A DNA stretch of 34,335 nt from UBA7236 sp036734545 (GTDB taxonomy: Bacteria; Bacteroidota; Bacteroidia; Chitinophagales; BACL12). This document shows, piece after piece, positions 1 through 7,132 of this stretch. Made by a program: the position numbers and the translations under genes. The notes below the pieces were generated by a model, which saw only the letters and a program-made list of their open reading frames with translations, was not told where the DNA came from and did no database searches. Position 1 is the first letter of the stretch, and each line of letters starts with the position of its first letter. The stretch spans positions 1-34,335 of the forward strand of contig DAIMYJ010000027.1 of NCBI GenBank assembly GCA_036734545.1, written 5' to 3'.

Positions 1-211
1 ACGTGTGGCAAGTAGGTGTAGCGTGACGGCGATAGCTGAATAACAGGGTAATGCACTCGGACTGTCACCGATGAGTGCATGCTGAGGGAGCGCCCGGTGA
101 TGGGGCGTAGTGCGGTCCACTGAACGAAATGGAAAGTAAACATCCGCAGAGAATTGCGTTAATGCAGATTATATCTGAAAAAATTAACATCGTATACAAG
201 CGTGTTCGCAG
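1..211. other. Left-edge intergenic sequence, no confident gene
   Basis: I see no recognisable gene here. There is an 8-bp inverted repeat (ATGCACTC at 51-58 and GAGTGCAT at 73-80) with a 14-nt loop, and a smaller CGCCC/GGGGCG hairpin near 93-110. A minus-strand reading frame is open from an ATG near 142 to the window edge, but its conceptual protein resembles nothing I know. It could be the start of a gene cut by the edge or simply chance. Confidence 0.4.
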
Positions 212-219
212 TAACTTTG
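212..219 (+). promoter_or_regulatory. Bacteroidota -7 box TAACTTTG before pheA
   Basis: The octamer TAACTTTG matches the Bacteroidota primary sigma factor -7 consensus TAnnTTTG exactly and ends 4 nt before the pheA ATG. That spacing puts the predicted transcription start on or next to the A of the ATG, so the mRNA would be leaderless. No clear TTG is seen at -33. Confidence 0.6.
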
Positions 220-223
220 CAGC

Positions 224-1006
224 ATGATCTTCAGCATGCTCGGCGAGCCGTATTCTTTTCATCATGTTGCAGCGATGCAATATGCTTCGCCCGACATACA
301 CTGTCATTTTCATGCCGGCTTTGATGAGGTGCTGCAGGATCTGGCAGCCGGTACTGCCGATCGGGCGATCATTGCCGTGGAGAATTCCATCGCCGGTGAT
401 GTACCCGGCAATTATGCCCGCGTACTGCGCTCCGGTGCGCACATCAGCGGTGAGATCTTCCTGCATCTGGATATGCACCTGGCGGGTAAACACATAGTGC
501 CCGTTGAACAACTCCATACGGTCATCTCCCACCCCATGGCCCTCAAGGAGACCGCCGTATACTTCCGCGCCTACCCCCATATCCGCCTCATGCCGGCCAC
601 CTCAACCTCTGCCGCCGCCAGGATGGTCACCGAACAAAATGATCCCGGCGTTGCCGCCGTAGCTAATCTAGCAGCCATACGATTCTTCAATTTGCAACTA
701 ATTGCAAAAAATATTGACAAACTGCCAAACAATGTGACAAGATTTTTAATTTTGTCTAACGAAGCGACGCCATTGCATGCAACCCACGATACCGTTAAGG
801 CATCTTTCAGTCTAATGCCGGGCAGCGCTTACCCGGAAGGCCCTTTAGGTATGACGCGACTGCTAGATACAGGTGAGGTATATCTGGAGTTACCGGTGGA
901 TGCAGCCGGCACCGTGAGCACCCGCGTTCAGGCCATTTTGGGCACCATTGCGGGCGCACAATTGTTGGGCATGTATCCGGAAGGGGCATTTGTGAGCGGC
1001 AGTTGA
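224..1006 (+). CDS. pheA: Prephenate dehydratase with shortened ACT region
   Basis: This cytosolic enzyme would convert prephenate to phenylpyruvate in phenylalanine synthesis. Over 260 residues it shows the usual PDT landmarks: GEPYSFHH near the start, VENS at 52-55, SHPMAL at 102-107, the STSAAA stretch near 127-132 and the catalytic NVTRF at 170-174. The ATG at 224 is the likely start because an in-frame TAA lies at 212-214. After residue about 190 the ACT regulatory domain is recognisable only at its two ends (VKASFSL and AQLLGMYPEGA). The middle, which normally holds the Phe-binding segment (ESRP, or an IQSxP-like form in this phylum), seems to be missing about 20 residues. Codons for residues about 147-180 are more AT-rich than the rest. 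The next gene begins 41 nt downstream, so the two probably form an aromatic operon. Catalytic identity is firm; loss of feedback control is inference. Confidence 0.9.
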   Translation: MIFSMLGEPYSFHHVAAMQYASPDIHCHFHAGFDEVLQDLAAGTADRAIIAVENSIAGDVPGNYARVLRSGAHISGEIFLHLDMHLAGKHIVPVEQLHTVISHPMALKETAVYFRAYPHIRLMPATSTSAAARMVTEQNDPGVAAVANLAAIRFFNLQLIAKNIDKLPNNVTRFLILSNEATPLHATHDTVKASFSLMPGSAYPEGPLGMTRLLDTGEVYLELPVDAAGTVSTRVQAILGTIAGAQLLGMYPEGAFVSGS

Positions 1007-1047
1007 GCGGCAGGCATCCCTGAATAACAAACGAACAGAACGAAAAC

Positions 1048-2163
1048 ATGAGTAAAGAATTGAACATCAAACCGGTTTCCCAGTGGGGATTTTCCTTTGG
1101 GCATCCGATCGTGATCGCGGGACCCTGCAGTGTGGAGAGCGAGCAACAGGTAATGGATACGGCGCTGCAATTAAAGGATGCGCCTTTTGATGTTTTCCGT
1201 GGCGGTATCTGGAAACCGCGCACCCGGCCTAATTCATTCGAAGGCATCGGCAGCGAAGGGCTGCGCTGGCTGAAGGACGCCGGAAATGCCATCGGCAAGC
1301 CGGTAGCCACCGAGGTGGCGAATGTGAAGCACGTATATGAAGCGCTGCGCATGAATATCGATATCCTGTGGATCGGTGCGCGCACCACAGTGAATCCGTT
1401 CGCGGTGCAGGAGATCTGTGATGCCCTGCAGGGTGTAGATATTCCCGTGATCGTAAAAAACCCCATCAACCCCGACCTCGAACTTTGGATAGGCGCCTTT
1501 GAACGCCTGAACCGCGCCGGCATCACCAAACTGGCGGCCATTCACCGCGGCTTCAGCACGCACGAAAAAACGAAATACCGCAATATACCGCGCTGGAACA
1601 TCCCCATCGAACTCAAACGCCGCTTCCCCGAATTACCTGTTATCTGCGACCCGAGTCATATCTGCGGTACACGCGAATATCTGCGCGAAGTAGCACAAAC
1701 GGCTCTCGATATCGGATTCGACGGTCTGCACCTCGAATCGCACATCAACCCCGACAAAGCCCTCAGCGACGCCAAGCAACAGCTAACCCCGCAGGCTTTC
1801 GACGAGCTGATCCACCTGCTGCAAAAGCGTGAATCCCTCGAAGAGAACCCCTACGCAGAGAATCAACTGGAAGTGCTGCGCAGCCGCATCGATCATCTGG
1901 ATCATTACCTCCTGGAGATGCTCAGCGAACGCATGGATGTAGTGCGCGAGATCGCCGAATACAAACGCGAGAATAACCTGGCGATCGTACAGCCCAGCAG
2001 GTGGACCGAGATACTCGAGGACCGGCTGACCTCCGGCAAGCGAAAGCATCTGACAGAGAAATTCATCAAGGAATTATTCCATGCCCTGCATAAGGAATCC
2101 ATTCACCACCAGACCGAGGTGATGCTCAAAAGCGATACCTCGGAGGTAAAAAAGGATGCCTGA
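1048..2163 (+). CDS. Bifunctional DAHP synthase / chorismate mutase
   Basis: A 371-residue fusion of a type I-beta (KDO8PS-like) DAHP synthase and a C-terminal AroQ chorismate mutase, as is common in Bacteroidota. The first domain condenses PEP with erythrose 4-phosphate: GPCSVES at 25-31, KPRT at 56-59, IHRGFSTHE in the middle and DPSH at 201-204, with the metal-ligand region LHLESH after it. From about residue 272 a helical chorismate mutase follows, with the typical RSRIDHLD, YKRENN and PSR segments. The fused mutase often acts as the chorismate or prephenate sensor of the synthase. Together with the preceding pheA it covers the first step of the shikimate route and the chorismate-to-phenylpyruvate branch. 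The tyrA and aminotransferase genes that often lie between these two in relatives are not present. Confidence 0.95.
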   Translation: MSKELNIKPVSQWGFSFGHPIVIAGPCSVESEQQVMDTALQLKDAPFDVFRGGIWKPRTRPNSFEGIGSEGLRWLKDAGNAIGKPVATEVANVKHVYEALRMNIDILWIGARTTVNPFAVQEICDALQGVDIPVIVKNPINPDLELWIGAFERLNRAGITKLAAIHRGFSTHEKTKYRNIPRWNIPIELKRRFPELPVICDPSHICGTREYLREVAQTALDIGFDGLHLESHINPDKALSDAKQQLTPQAFDELIHLLQKRESLEENPYAENQLEVLRSRIDHLDHYLLEMLSERMDVVREIAEYKRENNLAIVQPSRWTEILEDRLTSGKRKHLTEKFIKELFHALHKESIHHQTEVMLKSDTSEVKKDA

Positions 2164-2214
2164 TACGGGATCATCAGAAACACCAGCCGCCTCACAACGG
2201 CCGCTCTCATGCAT

Positions 2215-2244
2215 AAAAAAGGGCCGCTCCTTAAGAAGCAGCCC
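2215..2244 (-). terminator. Intrinsic terminator of the minus-strand secreted gene
   Basis: Read on the minus strand, a GGGCTGCTTC...GGAGCGGCCC hairpin with two mismatches is followed directly by six T (2220-2215). It lies just past the stop of the gene ending at 2266. On the plus strand there is no T tract, so it may stop transcription from the left only weakly. The arms resemble the terminator at 21348-21377. Confidence 0.75.
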
Positions 2245-2265
2245 GCTTGTGCTTGATTTATCCTT

Positions 2266-3939
2266 TTATTTTGTCTTGAAGAAAGAGCGCAGCATGCTTT
2301 GTGAGCGCATATACCATTCGTCTACCACCTGAAAATCGAAGGTGATGGAAGAAAAGCAGGTATTGGCTGTCGCACCCTTATCCACGGCATCTATGGAGAT
2401 GCGATATTTTCCGGGAGGCATGTTCAACTCATACACGTTGAGGATGGTCAGGTCGATGATGGAACTCCGGAATACCGATGGATTGTCGGCATTCGGGTTG
2501 ATCTTATGACCATCGAGACTCGTTACGGTGATGATATCAGCCTTGGAGCTTTCGTTGAACACCTTTTTACTGATCTGGTTACCGTTGTAGATCTTCATCT
2601 CACGCGACGGCTGGGTGATCTCGAATTCGATGTATTCCTTCTCTCCCATACCCGCAGCGCCTTCGCACCAGCAGGTTTGACGGGCAAGATTCTCACGACC
2701 TTCGTAGGTGCTATCCTCATACAGGTGATCCGACACATCAAAGGCGAATAACGGATGGCCGGATTCTTTGAGGGTGATCACCGGACTGTTCGATTTACAG
2801 GCGCCGCTGATCAGCTTATAGAAATTCTGGGCATCGTACATGTTCTCCTTCAGATGAGTGTTGAGCACATCCACACCGGTAGGATTTCCGGTCTGATACG
2901 GATGCAGCGAGTCGCTGAACGCCACCATGGGTGTTTGCTGGAAAACACGCTTGGGGAACTCCAGATCAGTTTTCAGATAGGAAGAGGCTGCTACAGATTT
3001 GACGGCACTGGGGATGATGGCTTCATCGATCCAGGTGTTCGTAGGGTTGCAGGCCTTGTCTTCCTCAATATGGTAAAAGGCGATCTTATCCTTATCCATC
3101 AGCATGATGTCATCAAAACGCAACACCTGATCGCGTTCACCGGAAACGTAGGAGGTGTATTCCGACATCTTGCTGGGCAGTATGGGTGTGCTGTGGAAGA
3201 TGTCATGTTTGATATACAATCCTTCGAGGCGGCCTGACCAGTTCTTCTCGTAGCCGAGTTCATACATGGAATACGTTTCAGACCTGTTCATGCCGGCTTC
3301 CACGGTGGGCAAGGTAAGGAAGGTAAGTACGGTACCCATTTCATCCGGTGCAAAATTCATTTCCGCGATGAGGCGGATCTCCATCGCCAGCACTTCCGTA
3401 TTCTTCGGGAGATACAATGGTGTGGCATCCGTGAACTTCAATTCACACCACACCTTTTTAACGTTGATGCGGTTGTTATTGCGGAACATGTCGACATAGA
3501 TACCCATCGCCTTCAGATTATCAATGCTGATGTATTTGCGCACGAAAAGACGCTGCTGGAAGTTATTGCGGATCTGTTCGCGGGTGTCGATGGATTTATC
3601 CTGCACCGTAAATACGTCGCTGAAGGTAGGAATGGTAGCCAGTTTACTTAGCATCTCACTGCGCTTGCCCGGGGCAAACTCATTGAAATAGATATTGATG
3701 GGGAGCACGGCAGTAACCGTAGCAAAATTGCCGGTGTTGTTTTTGAAGTCGTACACCACATCATATTTCACTACCGAATCGAACTGCTGCACCTGGATCA
3801 GTTCATTCTGCAAGACCACACCGAAATTGGAATTCTCCGGATGCAGGTTCCCTGTGGAAATGCTCATACCATTGAAATTCTGTGCCGACACAGAGGTGCC
3901 GAGCAGGGCGATAAACAAGGCAATAAAAGCTATGCGCAT
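2266..3939 (-). CDS. Secreted protein with C-terminal carbohydrate-binding-like domain, function unknown
   Basis: A 557-residue protein with a signal peptide (MRIAFIALFIALLGTSVSAQ, cleavage after SAQ), so it is periplasmic or exported. I do not recognise a catalytic domain. Around residues 418-480 the stretch CWCEGAAGMGE, then YIEFEITQPSREMKIYNGNQ, then a polar loop and IITVTSLDG resembles the NADase-type glycan-binding (discoidin-like) domain, which normally reads AWxEGxxGxGxGExI. That is a pattern match by eye. No T9SS tail is visible. The gene starts 33 nt after the SCP2-like gene on the same strand, so the two are probably co-transcribed. A hairpin plus T tract follows its stop. Confidence 0.75.
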   Translation of the reverse strand: MRIAFIALFIALLGTSVSAQNFNGMSISTGNLHPENSNFGVVLQNELIQVQQFDSVVKYDVVYDFKNNTGNFATVTAVLPINIYFNEFAPGKRSEMLSKLATIPTFSDVFTVQDKSIDTREQIRNNFQQRLFVRKYISIDNLKAMGIYVDMFRNNNRINVKKVWCELKFTDATPLYLPKNTEVLAMEIRLIAEMNFAPDEMGTVLTFLTLPTVEAGMNRSETYSMYELGYEKNWSGRLEGLYIKHDIFHSTPILPSKMSEYTSYVSGERDQVLRFDDIMLMDKDKIAFYHIEEDKACNPTNTWIDEAIIPSAVKSVAASSYLKTDLEFPKRVFQQTPMVAFSDSLHPYQTGNPTGVDVLNTHLKENMYDAQNFYKLISGACKSNSPVITLKESGHPLFAFDVSDHLYEDSTYEGRENLARQTCWCEGAAGMGEKEYIEFEITQPSREMKIYNGNQISKKVFNESSKADIITVTSLDGHKINPNADNPSVFRSSIIDLTILNVYELNMPPGKYRISIDAVDKGATANTCFSSITFDFQVVDEWYMRSQSMLRSFFKTK

Positions 3940-3972
3940 GGCTGTTGTTGATTTTGGCTGTTGCTGTTTGTA

Positions 3973-4320
3973 TTACTTGTAAAAGTCCTCGAGTCGATGA
4001 AACAAGGGCACGAAATCCATGATCTCGCCCAGGTCGCTCACCTTGATCTTGCCGAACATCACGGCCATCTGCGGGTTCGTTCTCCCCCACTCCGTGTCCT
4101 CATAAACGTCATCTTTGGTTGTCACAACACACTTGGGATTGTCCTGCAATCCTTCCTCTACCCGGATGGCGCCATCGGTGATGCGGACAGTGAACTGGCC
4201 TCCACGGGGGCCTTCAATATTCAAATGGAAAATGGTCTCATAGCCGGGCTCCGCCTTTTCGGGCCTGAACCGGTCCTTCAGTGACAGCACGATCTCGCGT
4301 GCGGTTTCAGGTTTCTGCAT
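3973..4320 (-). CDS. SCP2 sterol-carrier-like domain protein
   Basis: A 115-residue cytosolic protein matching the SCP2 lipid-binding fold over its full length: an N-terminal amphipathic helix (ARE..LSLKDRF), YETIFHLNIEG, GGQFTVRITDG, a ...NPKCVVTTKDDVYEDTEWGR... core and the C-terminal MFGKIKVSDLGE..DFVPLF. In this family a hydrophobic cavity binds a lipid or fatty acyl chain. I chose the ATG at 4320 because the family homology begins right there; the frame stays open upstream to 4572 but that part overlaps the divergent S4 gene. A TATCTTAG sequence (one mismatch to the -7 consensus) lies about 17 nt upstream on the minus strand. It leads a probable two-gene operon with the secreted protein. 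Confidence 0.85.
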   Translation of the reverse strand: MQKPETAREIVLSLKDRFRPEKAEPGYETIFHLNIEGPRGGQFTVRITDGAIRVEEGLQDNPKCVVTTKDDVYEDTEWGRTNPQMAVMFGKIKVSDLGEIMDFVPLFHRLEDFYK

Positions 4321-4358
4321 GTTTGTTGTTATAGCCGCTAAGATACACGAATGTAGGT

Positions 4359-4366
4359 TATTTTTA
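4359..4366 (+). promoter_or_regulatory. Candidate -7 box TATTTTTA for the S4 protein gene
   Basis: TATTTTTA fits TAnnTTTR and lies 21 nt before the ATG at 4388, within the short divergent spacer shared with the SCP2-like gene. No convincing -33 TTG was found. Confidence 0.4.
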
Positions 4367-4387
4367 CCGAATCTAACGGCAAGTATC

Positions 4388-4777
4388 ATGCCTGAAGCTG
4401 TAACAAAAGCGCGTATCGACAAGTGGTTATGGGCGGTTCGCCTGTTCAAAACCCGAAGCCTGGCGGCAGAGGCCGTGAAGGCCGGCAAGGTGAAGGTGAA
4501 CGGCGACTCCGTGAAACCTTCCTTTGAGGTGTACCCCGGTCTGGTCATCACCCTGCCCAAAGGTGTTGTCAAATATCAATACCGCGTGATCAACGCGATC
4601 GAAAAACGCGTGGGAGCACCACTCGTAAAAGACCACTGCGAAGACATTACCCCCGAAGAGGAAAAAATGAAACTTACCACCCTCGAATTCATGCCCGCCG
4701 CCTTCCGCGAAAAAGGCACCGGCCGTCCTACCAAAAAAGAAAGACGGGATCTGGATAGTTGGATGGGGGAAGAATAG
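4388..4777 (+). CDS. hslR: S4-domain RNA-binding protein, Hsp15/HslR-like
   Basis: A 129-residue basic protein with an N-terminal S4 domain: RIDKWLWAVRLFKTRSLAAEA, then VKVNGDSVKPSFEVYPGLVI. The charged C-terminal tail (RPTKKERRDLDSW) is characteristic of Hsp15. Family members bind stalled 50S subunits carrying peptidyl-tRNA and take part in ribosome rescue. The start at 4388 removes 23 upstream in-frame codons that would overlap the divergent SCP2-like gene and is where the homology starts. The stop codon lies inside a 55-nt sequence that is repeated on the far side of the following N gap. Family assignment is firm; the exact ribosome-rescue role here is inferred. Confidence 0.88.
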   Translation: MPEAVTKARIDKWLWAVRLFKTRSLAAEAVKAGKVKVNGDSVKPSFEVYPGLVITLPKGVVKYQYRVINAIEKRVGAPLVKDHCEDITPEEEKMKLTTLEFMPAAFREKGTGRPTKKERRDLDSWMGEE

Positions 4778-4827
4778 GTTAATTAGCCGACGCAGCGAAG
4801 CGGAGTCCCGAGTACTCGGGATTAGCC
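4773..4827. repeat. 55-nt sequence with 16-bp palindrome, left copy
   Basis: It begins 2 nt before the stop codon of the S4 gene and ends at the first N. It contains the perfect palindrome TCCCGAGTACTCGGGA and is identical over 55 nt to the copy at 4928-4982. Confidence 0.9.
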
Positions 4828-4927
4828 NNNNNNNNNNNNNNNNNNNNNNNNNNNNNNNNNNNNNNNNNNNNNNNNNNNNNNNNNNNNNNNNNNNNNNNNN
4901 NNNNNNNNNNNNNNNNNNNNNNNNNNN
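4828..4927. other. Scaffold gap of 100 N
   Basis: The run of exactly 100 N is a conventional scaffolder placeholder. The flanks are identical over 55 nt, so the real distance is probably not 100 bp and the two contigs may simply overlap. Confidence 0.95.
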
Positions 4928-4982
4928 AATAGGTTAATTAGCCGACGCAGCGAAGCGGAGTCCCGAGTACTCGGGATTAGCC
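4928..4982. repeat. 55-nt sequence with 16-bp palindrome, right copy
   Basis: Exact duplicate of 4773-4827, including the last 2 nt of the sense codon and the TAG stop of the S4 gene. It is followed by ATTAGCCGA again (4976-4984), which hints at a degenerate tandem unit of about 39 bp. Confidence 0.9.
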
Positions 4983-5015
4983 GATGGGGTAAGCATGTAA
5001 AGCGAGGACGTCATT

Positions 5016-5056
5016 TCATCCCTCATCCCTCATCCCTCATTCCTCATTCCTCATCA
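5016..5056 (-). repeat. 7-bp tandem repeat overlapping the msrA stop
   Basis: Successive TCATCCC and TCATTCC units run up to and include the stop codon of msrA. On the msrA sense strand the array reads as ATGAGGA/ATGAGGG, purine-rich with TGA in more than one frame. Confidence 0.85.
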
Positions 5057-5755
5057 TTTCCGAAGCAACTCCGGGAATAAGTGTTCTGCTTTATCTACTT
5101 TTTTAGCAACAACGAACACACAGTAGGGCTGATCCGGATTTTTAGCGTAGTAATCCTGATGGTAGGTTTCTGCCGGCCAGAATTTGGTGAGCGGCACTAC
5201 CTCGGTAACGATCGGATCGCTGTAGTAGCGTGTGGACGTCAATTTCGTGATATACTCCTGTGTTTCCTGTTGCTGTGTGGCGTCAGCATAAAACACAACT
5301 GAGCGGTATTGAATGCCTACGTCATTCCCCTGGCGATTCAGGGTAGTAGGATCATGGGTCTTCATGTGCACATCCAGCAGCGTGGCATAGCTGCACACCT
5401 TGGGATCGAACACGATCTGCACACACTCGGCATGACCCGTAGTATCGGTGCACACCGCTTCATAGGTGGGATTTTCCATCTTGCCCCCGGCATATCCTGA
5501 AACCACACTTTTCACGCCTTCAATGCGCTCAAAGATGGCTTCCGTACACCAGAAACATCCGCCGCCAAAAGTGGCTGTAGCCCAGCCGTTGGCCCTGATC
5601 TCCTCTTCCGTATATATTTTTCTCATAGCCTGATCTTCTTCCGTTCTCACCTCTGCCGCAGGCAGTTCCTGCACAGCCTCCTTCGACCCGCAACCGATCA
5701 CCGATACGGCAGTCAATAATGTGAAAACAGTAATATAGGATTGTTTGATGAACAT
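5054..5755 (-). CDS. msrA: Peptide-methionine (S)-S-oxide reductase, lipoprotein form
   Basis: MsrA reduces methionine-S-sulfoxide in oxidised proteins. The 233-residue product has the diagnostic GCFWC motif at about 66-70 with the catalytic Cys at 67, followed by the usual family blocks (SGYAGG, YEAVCTDTTGHAE, HDPTTLNRQGNDVG.QYRS, AETYHQDYY). The N-terminus is a lipoprotein signal (VIGCGSK, lipid-bearing Cys at 22), so the enzyme is probably anchored in the envelope and repairs exported proteins. I chose the ATG at 5755; the frame extends only three codons further, to a GTG. The stop lies in a 7-bp tandem repeat. No msrB is fused or adjacent. Confidence 0.95.
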   Translation of the reverse strand: MFIKQSYITVFTLLTAVSVIGCGSKEAVQELPAAEVRTEEDQAMRKIYTEEEIRANGWATATFGGGCFWCTEAIFERIEGVKSVVSGYAGGKMENPTYEAVCTDTTGHAECVQIVFDPKVCSYATLLDVHMKTHDPTTLNRQGNDVGIQYRSVVFYADATQQQETQEYITKLTSTRYYSDPIVTEVVPLTKFWPAETYHQDYYAKNPDQPYCVFVVAKKVDKAEHLFPELLRK

Positions 5756-5818
5756 ATTCAGCACAATATACGAGGGAAACGCAGAAACGGATGGTATGGT
5801 TCGGGGGTTAACACTATT

Positions 5819-5872
5819 TAATGTGCTGGTGTGCTGGTGTGTAAGTATGCAAGTGTGCTAGTGTACTGGTTT
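5819..5872 (+). repeat. Degenerate GTGCTGGT tandem repeat
   Basis: Units of about 8 bp (GTGCTGGT, then degenerating to GTAAGTAT, GCAAGTGT, GCTAGTGT, ACTGGT). Unlike the other short arrays in the window it lies upstream of genes, not at a 3' end. Confidence 0.75.
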
Positions 5873-5955
5873 GATGCAGGAGTCCGAAAGACAATAGGTT
5901 GTGTTGGGTTACCTGGATGTTATGCCACGCCACACCCCAACGAACAAACCAATCG

Positions 5956-6033
5956 CACCTCCCGAAGCGCATCCTAATCGCCCTCTCCGGCACTTTGCGC
6001 AAAGCGCAAACTAACTGGAGATAGTTGGGGTGA
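5956..6033 (+). repeat. REP-like hairpin element, copy 1 (degraded right arm)
   Basis: The first 55 nt are identical to the copy at 6072. It contains CCCTCTCC and the inner ACTTTGCGC..GCGCAAA inverted repeat, but the right outer arm has changed to GGAGATAG, so the outer stem is weakened. Confidence 0.85.
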
Positions 6034-6071
6034 AATGAGTGTACTTGGAATGCCTATTTTGCCACCTGTCA

Positions 6072-6150
6072 CACCTCCCGAAGCGCATCCTAATCGCCCT
6101 CTCCGGCACTTTGCGCAAAGCGCAAAGTGACTGGAGAGGGTTGGGGTGAG
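6072..6150 (+). repeat. REP-like hairpin element, copy 2 (intact)
   Basis: Nested inverted repeats: outer CCCTCTCC (6097-6104) with GGAGAGGG (6133-6140), and inner ACTTTGCGC with GCGCAAAGT around an AAA loop. It is followed by TTGGGGTGAGG. Such hairpins are typical of dispersed REP-type elements. It lies 116 bp downstream of copy 1. Confidence 0.85.
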
Positions 6151-6196
6151 GTCAGGGCAGGAGGTGATCTGCAAAACACGGTTTTATAAAAAATAC

Positions 6197-6204
6197 TACC
6201 TTTA
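6197..6204 (+). promoter_or_regulatory. -7 box TACCTTTA, 4 nt before the isoaspartyl peptidase ATG
   Basis: TACCTTTA fits TAnnTTTR and leaves 4 nt before the ATG at 6209. This is the same spacing as at pheA and cphB and predicts a leaderless transcript. A -33 TTG is not evident. Confidence 0.55.
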
Positions 6205-6208
6205 AACC

Positions 6209-7132
6209 ATGAATCCTCCTCTGCGCATCGCAGTGCATGGCGGTGCCGGTACGATGCCTAAACGATTGATGACGCCTGAAACAGAGGCGTTATGTCATGA
6301 TGCTCTGCAGCGCGCATTAAAGGCCGGCTATTCCAGGATGGAACGCGGCGGAAGCGCCGTGGATGCTGTGGAAGCAGCCGTGATGGTTCTTGAAGATTTC
6401 GAGCTCTTCAACGCAGGCAGAGGTGCCGTTTTCACCAATAAAGGCAAACACGAGATGGACGCGAGCATCATGGATGGCAGCGACCTGTCGTGCGGCGCCG
6501 TGGCAGGGGTGTCCAATATCCGCAACCCGGTGCAGCTTGCCCGCTGTGTGATGGACAGGTCTGAACATGTCTTCCTTTTGGGTGCAGGCGCAGAAGAATT
6601 CGCCCGTATGAACCAGCTGCCATTTGAAGAGGATGCCTACTTCTTTACGCAACTACGTTATGATCAGTGGCAAAAAGCCATGAAAAAGAGCATTACGGTG
6701 CTGGATCATGTCGACGATAAGAAATTCGGCACGGTAGGCGCCGTGGCACTTGATGCACAGGGCAACCTGGCCGCTGCGACCTCTACGGGAGGGATGACCA
6801 ACAAACTGTTCGGACGTGTGGGTGATTCACCTATGATAGGCGCCGGCACCTATGCCAACAATACCAGCGTAGCCGTGAGCTGCACAGGGCACGGCGAGTT
6901 CTTCATCCGCAACGTCGTGGCCTATGACCTGCATTGCCTCATCGAATACAAAGGCATGACCGTGCAACAGGCTGCCGAACATATCGTATTCGATAAACTT
7001 AAACCCATAGAAGCTGAAGGCGGACTTATAGCCCTCGACAGCAAAGGCCATATCGCACTCCCCTTCAACACCACCGGCATGTACCGCGGATCCATGCAGG
7101 CACCCACCGATCTGTTCACGGGGAGTTTTTAA
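6209..7132 (+). CDS. iaaA: Isoaspartyl peptidase / type 2 (plant-type) L-asparaginase
   Basis: A 307-residue Ntn hydrolase precursor. It opens with IAVHGGAGT, has the GGSAVDAVEAAV and NAGRGAVF..G..EMDA blocks, and carries the self-cleavage site FGTVGAVALD, where Thr175 becomes the N-terminal nucleophile after autoprocessing. The substrate-binding TGGMTNKLFGRVGDSPMIGAGTYA and CTGHGE segments follow. The enzyme hydrolyses beta-aspartyl dipeptides. Lying tail to tail with cyanophycinase, it is the natural candidate to split beta-Asp-Arg from cyanophycin breakdown into Asp and Arg. The small overall size and lack of a signal peptide indicate a cytoplasmic protein. A tandem repeat array starts on its stop codon. 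Confidence 0.93.
   Translation: MNPPLRIAVHGGAGTMPKRLMTPETEALCHDALQRALKAGYSRMERGGSAVDAVEAAVMVLEDFELFNAGRGAVFTNKGKHEMDASIMDGSDLSCGAVAGVSNIRNPVQLARCVMDRSEHVFLLGAGAEEFARMNQLPFEEDAYFFTQLRYDQWQKAMKKSITVLDHVDDKKFGTVGAVALDAQGNLAAATSTGGMTNKLFGRVGDSPMIGAGTYANNTSVAVSCTGHGEFFIRNVVAYDLHCLIEYKGMTVQQAAEHIVFDKLKPIEAEGGLIALDSKGHIALPFNTTGMYRGSMQAPTDLFTGSF

Larger units (their letters stand above)
5756..6196. other. Repeat-rich intergenic region between msrA and the isoaspartyl peptidase gene
   Basis: The 441 nt between two divergent genes hold a GT-rich tandem repeat (5819-5872) and two copies of a hairpin-forming element (5956-6033, 6072-6150). Short open frames here are made of repeat sequence and do not look coding. 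Confidence 0.7.

Noticed and set aside
1..142. Partial minus-strand gene entering from the left edge
   Set aside because: About 46 codons are open, but the conceptual sequence has no family resemblance, so it is not called as a gene.
65..580. Minus-strand open frame over the start of pheA
   Set aside because: The plus-strand pheA motifs are clear and this frame has no homology features.
4811..4826. 16-bp palindrome as a transcription factor operator
   Set aside because: It belongs to a repeated unit located after a gene end and not in a promoter; repeat element is the simpler explanation.
5814..6174. Two short minus-strand open frames between msrA and iaaA
   Set aside because: They consist largely of the duplicated hairpin element and tandem repeat; their Cys- and Arg-rich products are what repeat DNA gives when translated.
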